From Cladorhizidae sp. MBARI D1340-BT2 (Eukaryota > Porifera > Demospongiae > Poecilosclerida > Cladorhizidae), in contig JAQNBH010000014.1 in the NCBI GenBank assembly GCA_028752905.1, positions 17,839,250 through 17,903,249 on the forward strand: 64,000 nucleotides of DNA. Direction: 5' to 3'. Positions 22,690 through 33,887 of this stretch are shown in pieces. The notes beneath the pieces were generated by a model. That model searched no databases, was not told where the DNA came from, and was given only the letters and a program-made list of their open reading frames with translations. The translations under genes were made by a program, and so were the position numbers. Positions within the stretch are counted from its first letter, which is position 1; each line of letters opens with the position of its first letter.

Positions 22690-24365
22690 ACTCCAATCTC
22701 ACTGGAAACCACTATCGCCAAAAATGGCACAACAGTTGGCAGTGCAGCCCATTTGACTAGGAACACACCTAAGCATGCAATTTTCACATTCCCTGACGAT
22801 AGCACAAAGGAGTGCCTAATCAATTTTGTTAGTCTTGAAAGAGCAAATGCTCCCACTATAGCTTAAAAAATCTTGGAATCTCTTTCACATCCCTCAGTGA
22901 ATTTAGACCCATCTAAAATCTGTGGCCAGGCTTACGATGGAGCTGCAGTAATGGCTTCTGAGAAAGCTGGAGTCCAAGCACAGATTAAAAAAAATTCTCC
23001 TTCAGCTATTTATACACATTGCTTCTCTCATTGTCTGAACCTTTCTATTGCTGCTTCTTGTAGACTTCAAGAAGTGAGAAATCTTATTGGTGTAATAAAT
23101 GAATCATTCTTGTTTCTGAACAAAAGTCCTAAGCGGCAACGCTTTTTTGAGCGTACAGTTAAAGCATACATGCCAGAATCATCCCATTCTAAACTTCCTG
23201 GATTGTGCAAAACACGCTGGGTAGAACGCCACATATGTTTCGACGTTTTTCATGAGCTATATGAGTGCCTTGTTACTCTATTGGATGCCATTCTGTCACC
23301 AGATGATCATCCAGCTCTGCTTGAAGATGATGAGAACTGGAAGTGGGATAAAGAAACAAAAGTAAAAGCACAAGGGTTGAAATCTTCCCTTTCTTCTTTT
23401 CAGACCATAGCTGTTTTCATTGCAACGAAAAATGTCCTTGATGAAGTCAAAGTTTTAGCTTCTAAGTTGCAAAAGAGAGACCAAGATATTCTTGATGCTC
23501 ACAAAATGGTAGGGACTGTCATTGAGAGTATCAAATTCACCAGAACAAACATCAGTACAATTTTCGGCAAATGGTATGAAGAGATTCTTAAACTTGCTGA
23601 CAGTGCGGGATCATCTGCTAGTATTCCTATGAAAACTAGTCTTCAAAGGAATAGGAGTAATACTCCTAGTGATAGTCCTGAAGAGTTCTATAAGAGAACT
23701 ATAGCTATTCCTCTCTTAGATTCTTTCCTTAGTCAGATGAGTGAAAGATTTACATCCGATAAAAGGTATATTCAAGGGCTTCTCTGCCTCATACCTTCTG
23801 TTAATAATGCTGATTTGAACTTAGCTACATTGGGAACACGATCTTCCTTTCCCTAAATCTCTCTGTAATGAGCTAGAAAGATGGAAACGACTCTGGCAAA
23901 ACAAAGAGATCCAAGGTGGTACACTTCCTGACAATTTACTTTTAGCTCTTGGTGCTTGCGACAAGGACTCATTTCCCAACATCCACCAGCTTCTTATAAT
24001 TGCATGTACCTTACCAATTACGAGTGCTGAAGCGGAGAGGTCATTTTCCTTATTGAGAAGGCTCAAAACCTGTTTACGATCAACAATGACTGACGACCGT
24101 TTATCCGACTTGTCAGTGATTGCTATTCACCATGGCGAAGGAGTTACAACTGAAGAAATCTGTCAAAAATTTGTAAGGACATATCCGAGAAGACTCTTTA
24201 ATGCTTCTTTGTTTGATTAAATGTTTACAATTGTACTTACCTGTGATTGTAAAAAAAATTATGTGCTAATAAGACATTTAATTAACGGGTGTGGTTTTGG
24301 GTGTATTTTGTGGGGAGAGCTTATAAACAACCCCCTCCTATCATAATAACCTAGATCCGCCCCTG
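22690..24365 (+). mobile_element. hAT transposon remnant, family 2 (left end lost)
   Basis: The right terminus CCTAGATCCGCCCCTG (24350-24365) is the reverse of the common hAT end CAGGGGCGGATCTAGG. The left counterpart is not found near 22400-22690, so the element is 5'-truncated or rearranged. Inside is a nearly continuous hAT gene. Confidence 0.72.
22720..24220 (+). pseudogene. P52rIPK/ZMYM1-like hAT transposase, late frameshift
   Basis: The open region 22873-23856 reads PSKICGQAYDGAAVMASEKA, then THCFSHCLNLSIAASC and LCKTRWVERHICFDVF, the RNase H-like core with its inserted helical domain. A frameshift near 23840 separates this from ELERWKRLWQ and SAEAERSFSLLRRLKTCLRS, the C-terminal dimerisation domain, which ends near 24220. 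The part before 22873 has lost frame but keeps KECLINFVSLERANAPT. Proteins of this kind are usually annotated as 52 kDa repressor of PKR inhibitor or zinc finger MYM-type 1-like. In this context it is a transposon, not a host gene. Confidence 0.8.
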
Positions 24366-25396
24366 ATCAACCAGGGCCTAACAACCCAACAAAGATCTGC
24401 ACACCATTAATGAAATCACCATGGTCATTGTACTAATGCCGAGATGAACAAGGTAGCTAGTTTTGATAAAGTTAGGCGAGTTTGCTCATTGTTAAGGAGA
24501 TGCCAACCCTTTATTCGCCCCCTGCCACATCCTTTCACCACTTCTATCATTCTGGTAAATGTGTCATTATTGATATGCATTCAGGAGCTTCCCTACAAGT
24601 CACCTTTCTGGACAAAATTCACAAAGAATATGCACATGGAACCCCTCAGACCAACATGGCTCCAATGGCAGCCCACAATGAAGAAGCTACCCTTCCTGCC
24701 GTAGGTCAGGCACAACCCAGTATAGAGTGACTGTCCTAACCAGCCAATGCATGGGCTTAGCAGAAGCAGAGAAGGAAAGTGTCCATAACACCCCATACCA
24801 TTCGGCATGTAGCCTCTTTCCCACGTTAGGTCACTTGTACAATTCTTGTTTTGTAGCTAGCCTCATTTTAGGAGGGCATCCTTTTTGGGAGGATAACCTC
24901 GTTTTGCCTAGGCTCCTACCCAGCCTTTCTGTAGAGAGGAGGGGGAATACATTTAGCTAGCAGTGTATCTATTAGATTCGCTTTATTTAAAAAAAGGGTT
25001 GGAAGAAGGAGCCAATGATGTAGACAACGAACATTCAGATTATTCTTCACTATTTACTATAATATATGCCGCCCATGAGTATATTGTTTTATCAATTACA
25101 TTAAAAAAAAAAAAAAAATTTTTTTTATTATAGAATTTCAAAATCCCTACAGGTAAGGGTCTCACTAATGAGTAATGCATGTAACAATAACAATACTCTA
25201 GCAACATAGTAATAACACACAATCCAAGCATTACAAATGCACAGTAAAAATCACTCAGTCCTTCACAACACTAATACAATAATGACAGTATTATTTTACT
25301 CGTGTTGACAGAAGTATCATATATAGTGTCCATTCAATGGACCGATATTGAAATACTTCTAGCTCATAATCTAAATCACAAGAATTACATTTTCTC
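24366..25396. other. no recognised gene
   Basis: Poly-A/T at about 25104-25130. Open stretches at 24444-24730 lack motifs. The region includes the 3' flank of CD225-like gene B. Confidence 0.4.
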
Positions 25397-28300
25397 TCAA
25401 AATCCTTCATAAAAAAAGTGGCTGAGATATACCAGAGCACTACCAGTCGTTGCTCCAATAATTGCTATGATGGAAAAGATGAGTATGAATGTAAAAAGTT
25501 CTGCAAGGATGCAGCAACACCCAGCCAAGGTGCAGCACTGGGAAATTTGTCTGGCCCATGGGTAAGCTTCTCTATCCCCGTCAATTAAGATCTGTAGTGG
25601 GAATTGGCAAGAAAGCAACAAACAACAATACACACTCAGTACCATCTACATATAGACTGCTTCTTTAATGGTTGCTATGGCAGTCAGAGACATGAAACAG
25701 TGAAAGAACTAAGCAACAGTTTATACAACTCCCCACATTTACATACGTTCCCTAGCTTGTGCACAGAACTACACAGAATACAACACACTTGTGTTTAATA
25801 AACTCCATGTCCTGTGGCTACTACAAGTTCAGTTCCAATGCAATAATAAAAACCAGTAAAATCACAAACATAACATTATGAGCTGCTGCATGTTTAGAAC
25901 TGAATTACATTGTGGTAGCTACGACTTACACAAATTAGAACCTCTTACTAAACCTTCAACTTGCACACAATTAAAGCACTTGTCATCATTTGCATAACCA
26001 ACAACTTTTTTGTTTGACTTACAATTAACGATGCAAAAATAAAGAGGGAGAGGTTACAGAAACTCAGTATCAGCAACATAATGGAGACGGATAAATAGAT
26101 CCAGTTGTAATTCCGGTAGCCGTACCTTCCATATCTACCACCGATCGTGTTCTCATGAGAAGTAGCATTATCTGTTTGCTGATCAAAATTAGATAATAAG
26201 GCTTGAGGCCCATTTGCTCATCAATGAAACTCGATTAAAATAGTTGTCATCATAAAACAATGTTAAGTGCAACTAACCACATACTGGGTAATGGTCGCTA
26301 ATCGTGTGTGTGAGGGGTTCGTAGTTCAGTGTTGTCTACCTCCACCCAAGTCTTGGAACCATGGGAGTGGTCAAGACTGAGTAGTATAGACTAGCCGGTC
26401 TGGTGGCTTTCGTAGCCTTGTTGATCTTCGTGGGATCGTGGGGGCTTCGATTGGGGTAGTGGGTTGCGGAGACATGGGTGGCGGTAAGGGTGTGGTCCTG
26501 GCTGGTGGCGTGGGGTGCTGTGGAGCGTTCGGCGACGTCCAGTTGTCAGGGTGGGTGTGTGGTATTGCTGGGGGGCAATGGGGGTAGTTGGGACAGGTGG
26601 TGGGCTGTGGATTCCAGGGGGGTCGGTTGGCCGGAGGAGTGGCAGTCTTGATATTAGGGCGATGTCCTCTAGGATGGACCTTCTCACCGTAGGGGTGTGA
26701 ATGGGTGTGTATCTCCTGAGGAATTGCGAAGTGATTGCCTCCCTGATCCATCCAGTCTGATCAAGTATTGGTGGAATTGGTGTACTTCCACGATGGAGCC
26801 TGTCTTGTCCCATTTGAGTGGGTGGTTACCCGTCTGATTTTGGACCCTGACTTTGTCACCTATTTTCAGTGTTTGTAGGTTTCTGGTGTGTTCACTCCAC
26901 TTGTCCTGATGTAGTGTGTGGCGTTGTCTGTGGGCAGCCTCTCTGAGGTTGAGTGAATCTTCCCATGACCTATGTGGGCGGTACTTGCCTGGCATGATTG
27001 GGATCAGGTCCTTGGTGGGCCTCCCAAAGATGCACATCGCTGGCGATTGTTTCGTGGTAGGGTCGGGCGAGTTGCGATATACTGAAGCATGGCTTGTTGG
27101 AATGTGTCGATGTTGAGGGATCCGTCTTTCCCTAAGTTCCCTGTAACGAGCCTCTTGACTGTCTTGACACCCACCTCAGCCCGGCAGTTGCTATGAGGGA
27201 ATGCCACCGAGCTGAGTCTGTGGTGTATGCCCCAGTCCTGGAGGAACGTTCTTGTGGCGTGTGCTGTGAATTCAGGGCCTCCGTCCGAGGATAGTTCGTC
27301 CGGGATCCCATATGTGGCGAATGTGTGCCTTAGGATGTTGATCAGGCCTATAGCACCGTCTCTGGCCCTTTCCACAATCGGCCAATTAGAATACCTGTCT
27401 ATTATGACGAGGTAGTTGTGGCCCTGGTGGTGGAAGAAATCCGCGCAGATACACTGGAATGGGTACTCTGTTGGAGTCGGGGGTGTTGGGGGTAGGGTGG
27501 CCTGTGAGGGTGCCATCCTGTTGCAATCAGTGCAGTTTGCCATGGTGGCGTGGATGTCCTTTGTAATTCCTGGCCAAAAGATTGCTGCTTCAGCCCTGGA
27601 GGTCATGGCCGAGGTGCCTTGGTGGGCTGCTTGTAGGGCGGATAGGCATGATTGACAGAGGGCTGGTGGTATGATGATCCTGTCTTTGTAGATGGCGACT
27701 CCGTCGCAGCAGGAGAGGTGGTGTCTGATGTGGTGGTAGTCCCTGATTGGTTGTGGCAGCAGGTGTCTTGATTCGGGGAAGCCGTCCTCGATGGCATTGG
27801 TGAGGAGTAACATGTCGTCGTCCGAGGAGGTGGCGACCTGTACCTGTTCCCATGTCACCATGTTGGTGGAGTGTAGAGCTGATGTGAATGACTCCTGCAG
27901 GTCTGATTTCCTGGTCTGGTAGGGGTGTGTATTCTGAGGAGAAGCCAGCCATCAGTTGGATTGGTATGGTTATATGAGGTGTGGTGATCCAGTCTGAGAT
28001 GCCTTGAATGTCGTCGTGTAGTGTCATCTTCATTTTTTTTTTGTTGCCAGTGGGATATATGGAGAGGGCGCCGGGGGCCCTGTTTTTCACTCCAGGGATG
28101 TGTGCTATCCTGAACCTGTAGCGTAGGGTTTTTTCCTTCAAGTTTCGGAGTCTTGTGTTGGATATGTGGTCAAGTGATCTGTCCCCAAAGATTTTCAGTA
28201 GGGGCCTGTGGTCTACAGCAATTGTCAGGTCCCTGCAGCCGAGGACGAAGTGCCTGGCCTTGTCCAGTGCATCGGCCACGGCTAGTGCCTCGCCCTTGAT

Positions 28301-31300
28301 TGGGGTGTATCGTGATTCTGCTGCATGGGTGAAGCGGCTTCCCACCAGGGTAATTTTCCAGCTCGTCTTGCAGCAGAATAGGTCGTTCGCTGGGCATCAA
28401 CAGTGCTTCTGAAAGAGCCAGTATCCAATGCCGTCTTTGGACCAGTCGGTTGCGAGGCATGTGGGTTTAGACTTATCGAATATCTCGACACCGTTGTGGA
28501 TCTCTGCAATGATGGTTGTCTTGGACCTGTCGAAGGCTTGTTGTAGGTTGTCGTCCCAGGAGAAGGTGTTGCTTGGTTTGAGGAGGTTCCTGAATGGGAG
28601 CATGGTGTCGGTCATGCTGAATGCGAATGATACCTGGTTGATCAGGTCGAACCACGAGCGGACATCGGTGAGGTTCCTCGGGGTGGGGAAGTCGGAGATG
28701 GCTTGCATGTACTTTTTGCATGGTTTCATGGTGTTGTTGCCAATCTCGAAGCCAGCGAATTCGACGTCCTCTTTGGCGAAGTGGAATTTGTCTGGATTGA
28801 GGGTGATGCCGTGGCGTCCACATGTGTCTAGCCATCTGCACGCCGGGAAAAAACCTTCTTCTATCGTCCGTGACCATAGGAGGGTGTCATCTATACATTT
28901 CGTCTTGTTGGGGATGGATGACATGATTTCATCGTACCTCCTGGTGTAACCATCTCCAGAGGCGATGTATCCTTGGGGTGTGGTTCGTTAGCGGTATCGA
29001 CCCCATGGGGTGATGAAGGTGGTATAGTGCCTGTCTTCCTGGTGCAGGTTCACGCTATGGTAACCATTCCACGCATCGAACACCGTCTTCTTCATTCCTT
29101 GTGGGACGGATCAGGCCTGGTGGAATGGTGACTGCGTGTGGTGGGTCTCCCTTGTGGCATGGGCATTCAGTGACTGGGGGAACCGTTCTTCTTCGCACAG
29201 ATCACCATGTGGTGACACCAGGTTACTGGGTCGCCCACTGGGACCTGCTCAATGACTCCCAACCTCACATCCCTGTCGAGCCCGGATTTCACGTCTTCCT
29301 GCCAGTGGAGAGGGACTGGTATAGGCAAATGGTGTGCTGTAGGTGTGGCTAAGGAGTCTATCATCATGCGCATGGGGGGTCCCTCCATGAGGTGCTCACA
29401 TATGTTGAACGTGCTGGAGCGATAAAGTGCTAAGATGTAGTCCTGTAGTTTTTCCCTGTTGGCGTCTGTGGCCGGAAATGGTAGGCCAGGAGGGCAGGGT
29501 TGGTGGTGTGGTCCTTCTCGGGCATTGGCACTGATGTGGGGTGGGCGTGGCAGAGACGGCATTGGTGTGGTTGGCTGTGTCCTTGGCCTTGGTGCTCTGG
29601 GTATCAGCGGTTTGGAGGGGGAAGGAGTCATGTATGATCCCGAGGTCTATGCATGTTTCCCTGCTGATGAACAGCTTGTTGGTGGCGTTGGTGACATAGA
29701 CAATCTGTCTGGAGGACTTGCCGTTCCCTGACAGCCTGATGATGGCTGCTCCCAGTATGGTGATGTTGTTGCTATTGGCAGCGTGCATCTTCAGTGTCAC
29801 TGGGACTAGGTCCTTGGGTGATAACCCTAGTTTCTTCATGATATTCGACCCAGCCAGGCAGCTCTGACAGCCAGTGTCGGCCATGGCATAGACAGGTGTC
29901 TGGGCATGTGCGGTCTTCAGTGAGTATCCGAAATGATCGTAGTCCTCCCTGGTGGTGCACATCTGTAGCCTGACGAAGGGTTGTGGTTTGGACTGTCTCT
30001 TGGACGAGCTCCGTGTGGTTTTGTTGTAGACGTGGTGGTCCAGGGCGTCGGCTTTGGCATCGGTTTTGGAGGCGAGGTCACATATGGTGTCGAAGATAGC
30101 GTTCTCCTGCTCGGTGCCGGATGGCTTCTTATTGTGCTTAGTTCGACATACCCTCTCATAGTGGTGGTCCCTGCCACAATGGCTGCACTGCGTGCCGAAG
30201 GCTGGGCACTCCGACCTCCTGGTCCTGGTTGGGTCGCTCTTTCCGTGTCCCTTGGTGCCACAGTAGGTGCATGAGTCTTGGTCGGGTCGTTGCTGATTCC
30301 TGTGTTGTGGTTTCTTCTGTCTCTTGTAGGAGCTCCCAGCAATGTGGTCAGCGGCCTGGGGTATCAGTAGACGTGCAGCTGACCTCTTCCCTGCTTCCTT
30401 CGCCTCTACGAACCTGACGACCTGTTCCAGGGTCATATCTTGGTTACTGTCACCTAGCAGGTCCATCTGGATTTCGTTATCTGCTAGGCCTTTGCACAGC
30501 ACATCTCTCAGTATGGCCTCCGCATAGTGTACGTCGTGGATACATCCTGGGCAAGAGAGCCTGTATTTGCACACGCCCGCTTGGCCCCTGAGTCGGGCCC
30601 CATAGGCACTGATGGGCTCGTCACGATCCTGCTTCATGTTGTGCAGGGCCACTCGTGCTACCATGGCGTTCTCCTCTCTCACTGCTAGCCCCTTTATCGC
30701 CTCGAAGACCTCCTCCTTCATTTTGTCTGCTAGGGTCCCCTCTGCATTCCTGGTGAGGTCCCTCCGCAGCTGCCCGTCACAACATTCTAACAGCTGCATG
30801 ATGAGGTCAGGTCCTCGCACTCTTGTGGCCCTGACGTAGTCATCCCATCTCGTTCTAAAATACTGCCAGTCCTCGTTTGTGCCCGATGACATAATTTCGG
30901 GTCTCTTTACCTTCTCGACCCTGGCCGCCTGTGCTGGCCCACCGTGGATAGTGGCGTGGATCGTTAGCATCGTGGCTGCGAGCGCCGGTTCGACGTCTGG
31001 TGTTGCATACTCACAGTCCTCTATCGGGCACTGGAATATCGGCATCTCAAGTCCACGTAGTGGTGCTCTCTAGATGGGGTAGCCTCCTTTCGTGGCCGTC
31101 TCTTGCTTTGCGATCGAGGCAATCGGTTTTTAGGCGTTTCAGCGAGTTGCACTTAACATAGATAATTAGGCTTGAGGCCCATTTGCTCATCAATGAAACT
31201 CGATTGAAATAGTTGTCATCATAAAACAATGTTAAGTGCATCTAACCACATACTGGGTAATGGTCGCTAATCGTGTGTGCGAGGGGTTCGTAGTTCAGTG

Positions 31301-33750
31301 TTGTCTAAAAATATATAGGCATAACAAGGTTAAAGTTAGTTTCAAGTTAGTTATTGAGAGGTCATTGTAATTTTGTAATTTTGTTATGTCAACTGAGTTA
31401 ACATTATCCCTGCATATAACAAGTAAAACATTCAAAATCAAAATGTCAATATGATATTGGTCACTCCCACCACAAGGTTTATTGGAGTTTGTAGACCTGT
31501 AGGGACAAGTTTGAGTAAGCTCTGCACTGATCAAATTACACTCTAGCTTGTGGTATCGACCCACTCGCTTGTTATTCAGGCATAGAATACTCTCTAGCCT
31601 GTCACCATAGAGATACTCTTTACTTGGTCATCCAGAAACAGCTAATCAGGCAAACTCTAGTTACTTCTGCTTGTAGAGGCTGAAATTAGTTGTCTGTCGC
31701 ACACAGTAATGCACTGCAGATCAAGGACCATGTTCTGGTGTAGATTACTAGCCAACCCTAAACCACCGCAACCCTCACGCCATACAGCTGAGGTACTATG
31801 ATGTTATAACCAGCTGATGAAATTAAGATGGAGAAACACAAACAGGGCTAGCTAATTATGGCCAAGAGAAGCAAGACGAGAAAGACAATAGAAAGCGGAA
31901 GAGAAGAAAGAAAAAAAGGTAGGAATGAGTAGAGGATCAATGAACCTTGAACCATGGGAGGCAAGACTGTGGGGTATAAGTATTCCACAGTAGTAATGTG
32001 TACACATGACAAAAAATTGCAGATACTGTTTAGTCAAACCTTGCCCAGCTAACCCCACCCACATGTATCATAATACTAGAAATACAGTGTCAAGATTCAA
32101 GCAAAACACTATATATGTTTTACAATGACTTTCTCTTTAATTTCCTCACCTACTCAAAATTTTGTTGCAACTGCCACTCACTGAGGCAAGTTGACTAAAT
32201 TTTTCGTCGTCCATTCACTAACACTTGCATGCTATATACTCTTAAGTACAGTGACCTACAGTATCTTAGAAGAAACCAACGCAACCAGTGGTGGATCTTG
32301 GGAGAGTTGGGAGTCAGAAACTCACTTAATTGAGCTTTTTGTACATGCATTTATTGGTTATAATTACTCTTATTTTGATTTGAGGCTGGAGTTCAGATGC
32401 TATGCTGGTAATTAGAAGTTGTCCTTGCAAGTATCATATTGCCACTACCAACTCTCTCAGTGGGACATTGTCTAAAGTGGTGCTGCATGTGAACTATGGT
32501 AACGTTATGGTAATAGCTAAAGGAGAAAGGGATGCAGGAGTAATACCTATCTTCAAAACACTATGCCTACATCTAGACAACATCTAGACAGCCAGCCATT
32601 CTCATGCCTCAGCATAGTTCTAACTACCAAAGTTGATCTAGGTTTAACAATTTCTGGGGACACACAAAGTTCCACTAATAGTATATATGGATGGGAGTGA
32701 GTGAAAAGTTTACGGTATATGGAAGTTGCATGTTATGCTTGCACCCCTCCCTCCTTCCATTAATCTCCTCCCCTCACTCCATCTTAGTAAATTCTACCTC
32801 CATCCATGACTACCTCTTGTATAATAATGGGCTGAGAAGGTGCAGCTGCTACATGTGCCACTGGATAGATTGGATATTGTCCCGGAGTGTACTGTGGCTG
32901 TAGCACACCAGTGGCAGCTGACCTAGCAGTGTAGGGAGGGGGAAGAAACGGGTGAGTTGGCGAAACAGGAGCAGATACCTGGACGAAAAGGTTGCAAAGT
33001 GCACGGAAAGAGGGATAAGTGTTTCATAAACCCAACCAGAATTACACTTACTGAACTGTAACTTACCTGTTTGGCATCAGTCCTAGCAACAACTGGTGTT
33101 ACTGGGTTGCTAGAGCACATCAAAGCTGCATTTTTAGAAACTTCAGCATGAATGCCTGTTATGCTGTCATGACGCTGCTCCAGTTTTTCAAGGCACCCAG
33201 AAGTACAGTCATCTTGTGGCAGCACATTTGCTTCTTCTGTCTGAAGAGGCTCCTCTGTTGACGCATAATGGTGACTTCTCAGAGATGGAGGAGGAGGAGG
33301 AGGAGGATAGAACATGGAGCAGCTCGTGTTCTTCAAGTCTCTGTTATTAAGTGGTATCTGGTAAGCCATGTCTTGAGGTGTGATGGATGTGCTCATTTCC
33401 CAGCCTTGTTTAGCAGATAAATTTGGACCTGTTCTACGTCTAATTTCACCAATTTCTGTTGACAGCATGATTTCAGTTTTTGATGTAGGACCACAATTCT
33501 TGGATGTTCTTTGGTCTGATAATGATGTCTCTGGTGTGCTTCTCTGCAGAGGTTCTTCCTTCTCCATGGTGGTTTCTTCTGTTTTAATATGAAAAGCATT
33601 CAACTTCAGTACTGCTTCTTGACACAGCTTCTTCATGGGGATATCACCTTCTATGTGAGAAAAATTAGTAGCAAAGTGTAAGCACTAGCTGGAGTTACAG
33701 AGCTAGATAGAAATTATACAGCTCTTACTTATAGAGTATCCAGTTGCCAT
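25397..33750 (-). CDS. CD225/dispanin-like two-helix membrane protein, gene B (five exons)
   Basis: Exons are 33750-33729, 33650-33067, 32978-32798, 26171-26023 and 25591-25397. Every junction has GT-AG ends and the phases agree (1, 0, 1, 0); the sum is 1131 bases, 376 residues plus stop. The protein starts MATGYSIKGDIPMKK and has a long Ser/Thr/Glu-rich region with a polyproline run (FYPPPPPPPSLR). A Pro/Tyr-rich stretch (PQYTPGQYPIYP) follows, then RYGYRNYNWIYLSVSIMLL with the first helix, the loop ILIDGDREAYPWARQ, and a second helix (FTFILIFSIIAIIG). That helix-GD..A...S-helix order is the CD225 fold. PPxY-like and proline-rich tails of dispanins often bind other proteins (family knowledge). 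A Gypsy element sits in intron 3. Function is not known. Confidence 0.72.
26190..26338 (-). repeat. 3' LTR of the Gypsy element
   Basis: 149 bp, identical to 31159-31307 except for four substitutions. It contains TGTTAAGTGCAACT at 26261-26274, an exact copy of the reverse complement of the plus-strand primer-site sequence. Confidence 0.92.
26684..29631 (-). pseudogene. Gypsy pol: RT, RNase H, integrase with several breaks
   Basis: The reverse transcriptase N-terminus (PVPLHWQEDVKSGLDRDVRL, MVICAKKNG) is at about 29180-29340. Then come KTVFDAWNGYHSV and TTFITPWGRYR, with a stop where Tyr is expected near 28990. The active-site box reads CIDDTLLW near 28885. RNase H follows (SRYTPIKGEALAVADAL, VDHRPLL) at 28110-28340. 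Integrase has a zinc region (CTDCNRM), CADFF, SSDGGPEF and a late Glu (RAEVGVKTVKR) at 27060-27860. The C-terminal segment (LKIGDKVRVQNQTG) follows at 26684-27037. Frames change at least four times, so pol is dead. Confidence 0.88.
29396..31045 (-). CDS. Gypsy gag-protease polyprotein
   Basis: An uninterrupted frame of 549 codons, unlike the broken pol downstream. The first third is helical capsid-like (EDWQYFRTRWDDYVRAT, LRRDLTRNAEGTL). The middle has zinc knuckles CTYCGTKGHGKSD and CSHCGRDHHYERVC. The C-terminal part carries an aspartic protease motif (MADTGCQSCLAG), then ILGAAIIRLSG. In this family gag packages the element RNA and the protease matures the polyprotein. The frame overlaps the start of the RT region (to 29631), consistent with frameshift expression of pol. 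Start codon chosen as the first ATG about 110 bases after the 5' LTR. Confidence 0.88.
   Translation of the reverse strand: MPIFQCPIEDCEYATPDVEPALAATMLTIHATIHGGPAQAARVEKVKRPEIMSSGTNEDWQYFRTRWDDYVRATRVRGPDLIMQLLECCDGQLRRDLTRNAEGTLADKMKEEVFEAIKGLAVREENAMVARVALHNMKQDRDEPISAYGARLRGQAGVCKYRLSCPGCIHDVHYAEAILRDVLCKGLADNEIQMDLLGDSNQDMTLEQVVRFVEAKEAGKRSAARLLIPQAADHIAGSSYKRQKKPQHRNQQRPDQDSCTYCGTKGHGKSDPTRTRRSECPAFGTQCSHCGRDHHYERVCRTKHNKKPSGTEQENAIFDTICDLASKTDAKADALDHHVYNKTTRSSSKRQSKPQPFVRLQMCTTREDYDHFGYSLKTAHAQTPVYAMADTGCQSCLAGSNIMKKLGLSPKDLVPVTLKMHAANSNNITILGAAIIRLSGNGKSSRQIVYVTNATNKLFISRETCIDLGIIHDSFPLQTADTQSTKAKDTANHTNAVSATPTPHQCQCPRRTTPPTLPSWPTISGHRRQQGKTTGLHLSTLSLQHVQHM
31145..31158 (-). promoter_or_regulatory. 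primer binding site, self-complementary to the LTR
   Basis: The 14 bases directly after the 5' LTR read TGTTAAGTGCAACT on the element strand. A PBS for a tRNA 3' end should start TGG; this does not. Its complement occurs inside the LTRs, exactly in the 3' LTR (26261-26274) and with one mismatch in the 5' LTR (31230-31243). This resembles Tf1-type self-priming. Confidence 0.6.
31159..31307 (-). repeat. 5' LTR of the Gypsy element
   Basis: 149 bp, the partner of 26190-26338. It starts TAGACAACAC and ends TTATCTA on the element strand and is followed by AAAAT (31308-31312). The possible RNA start that could prime on the PBS would be near 31243. Confidence 0.92.
31313..32797. other. remaining part of intron 3 of CD225-like gene B
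   Basis: No exon with agreeing splice signals or mobile element was recognised here. Confidence 0.45.
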
Positions 33751-33887
33751 TCTTTGTTGAAGTTAAAATTACGAAGCCTTGCAGGGAAATGAGTTACCTA
33801 TAATAATAACAAAGTGGAGCAATACATTTTCCCGCGAAAACATTTATATCTTCAGTGGGTACTATATAGTATTAATATTCCGCGTAG
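33751..33887. promoter_or_regulatory. compact head-to-head intergenic region
   Basis: Only 137 bases separate the start codon of CD225-like gene B (minus) from the first recognised exon of the JmjC gene (plus). A shared bidirectional promoter is inferred. The exact transcription starts and the JmjC first exon are unknown, and no core motif stands out. Confidence 0.4.

Larger units (their letters stand above)
26190..31307 (-). mobile_element. Ty3/Gypsy LTR retrotransposon, complete ends, decayed pol
   Basis: Two 149-bp LTRs (26190-26338 and 31159-31307) differ at four positions. They are flanked by the 5-bp duplication AAAAT (26185-26189 and 31308-31312). Between them, in minus orientation, lie gag-protease, then reverse transcriptase, RNase H and integrase, the Gypsy order. 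The LTRs begin and end TAGA...TCTA rather than TG...CA. A purine-rich GGGTGGAGG (26339-26347) abuts the 3' LTR as a likely polypurine tract. It lies in intron 3 of CD225-like gene B in the same orientation as the gene. Confidence 0.92.

Noticed and set aside
22873..23856. A 327-codon frame as an intact host gene (52 kDa repressor-like)
   Set aside because: A hAT terminal repeat lies at 24350-24365, a frameshift precedes the dimerisation domain and the 5' part is decayed, so it is a transposon copy.
28428..28949. Plus-strand open frame of 173 codons opposite the Gypsy pol
   Set aside because: It lies antisense to recognised reverse transcriptase sequence and has no motif of its own.
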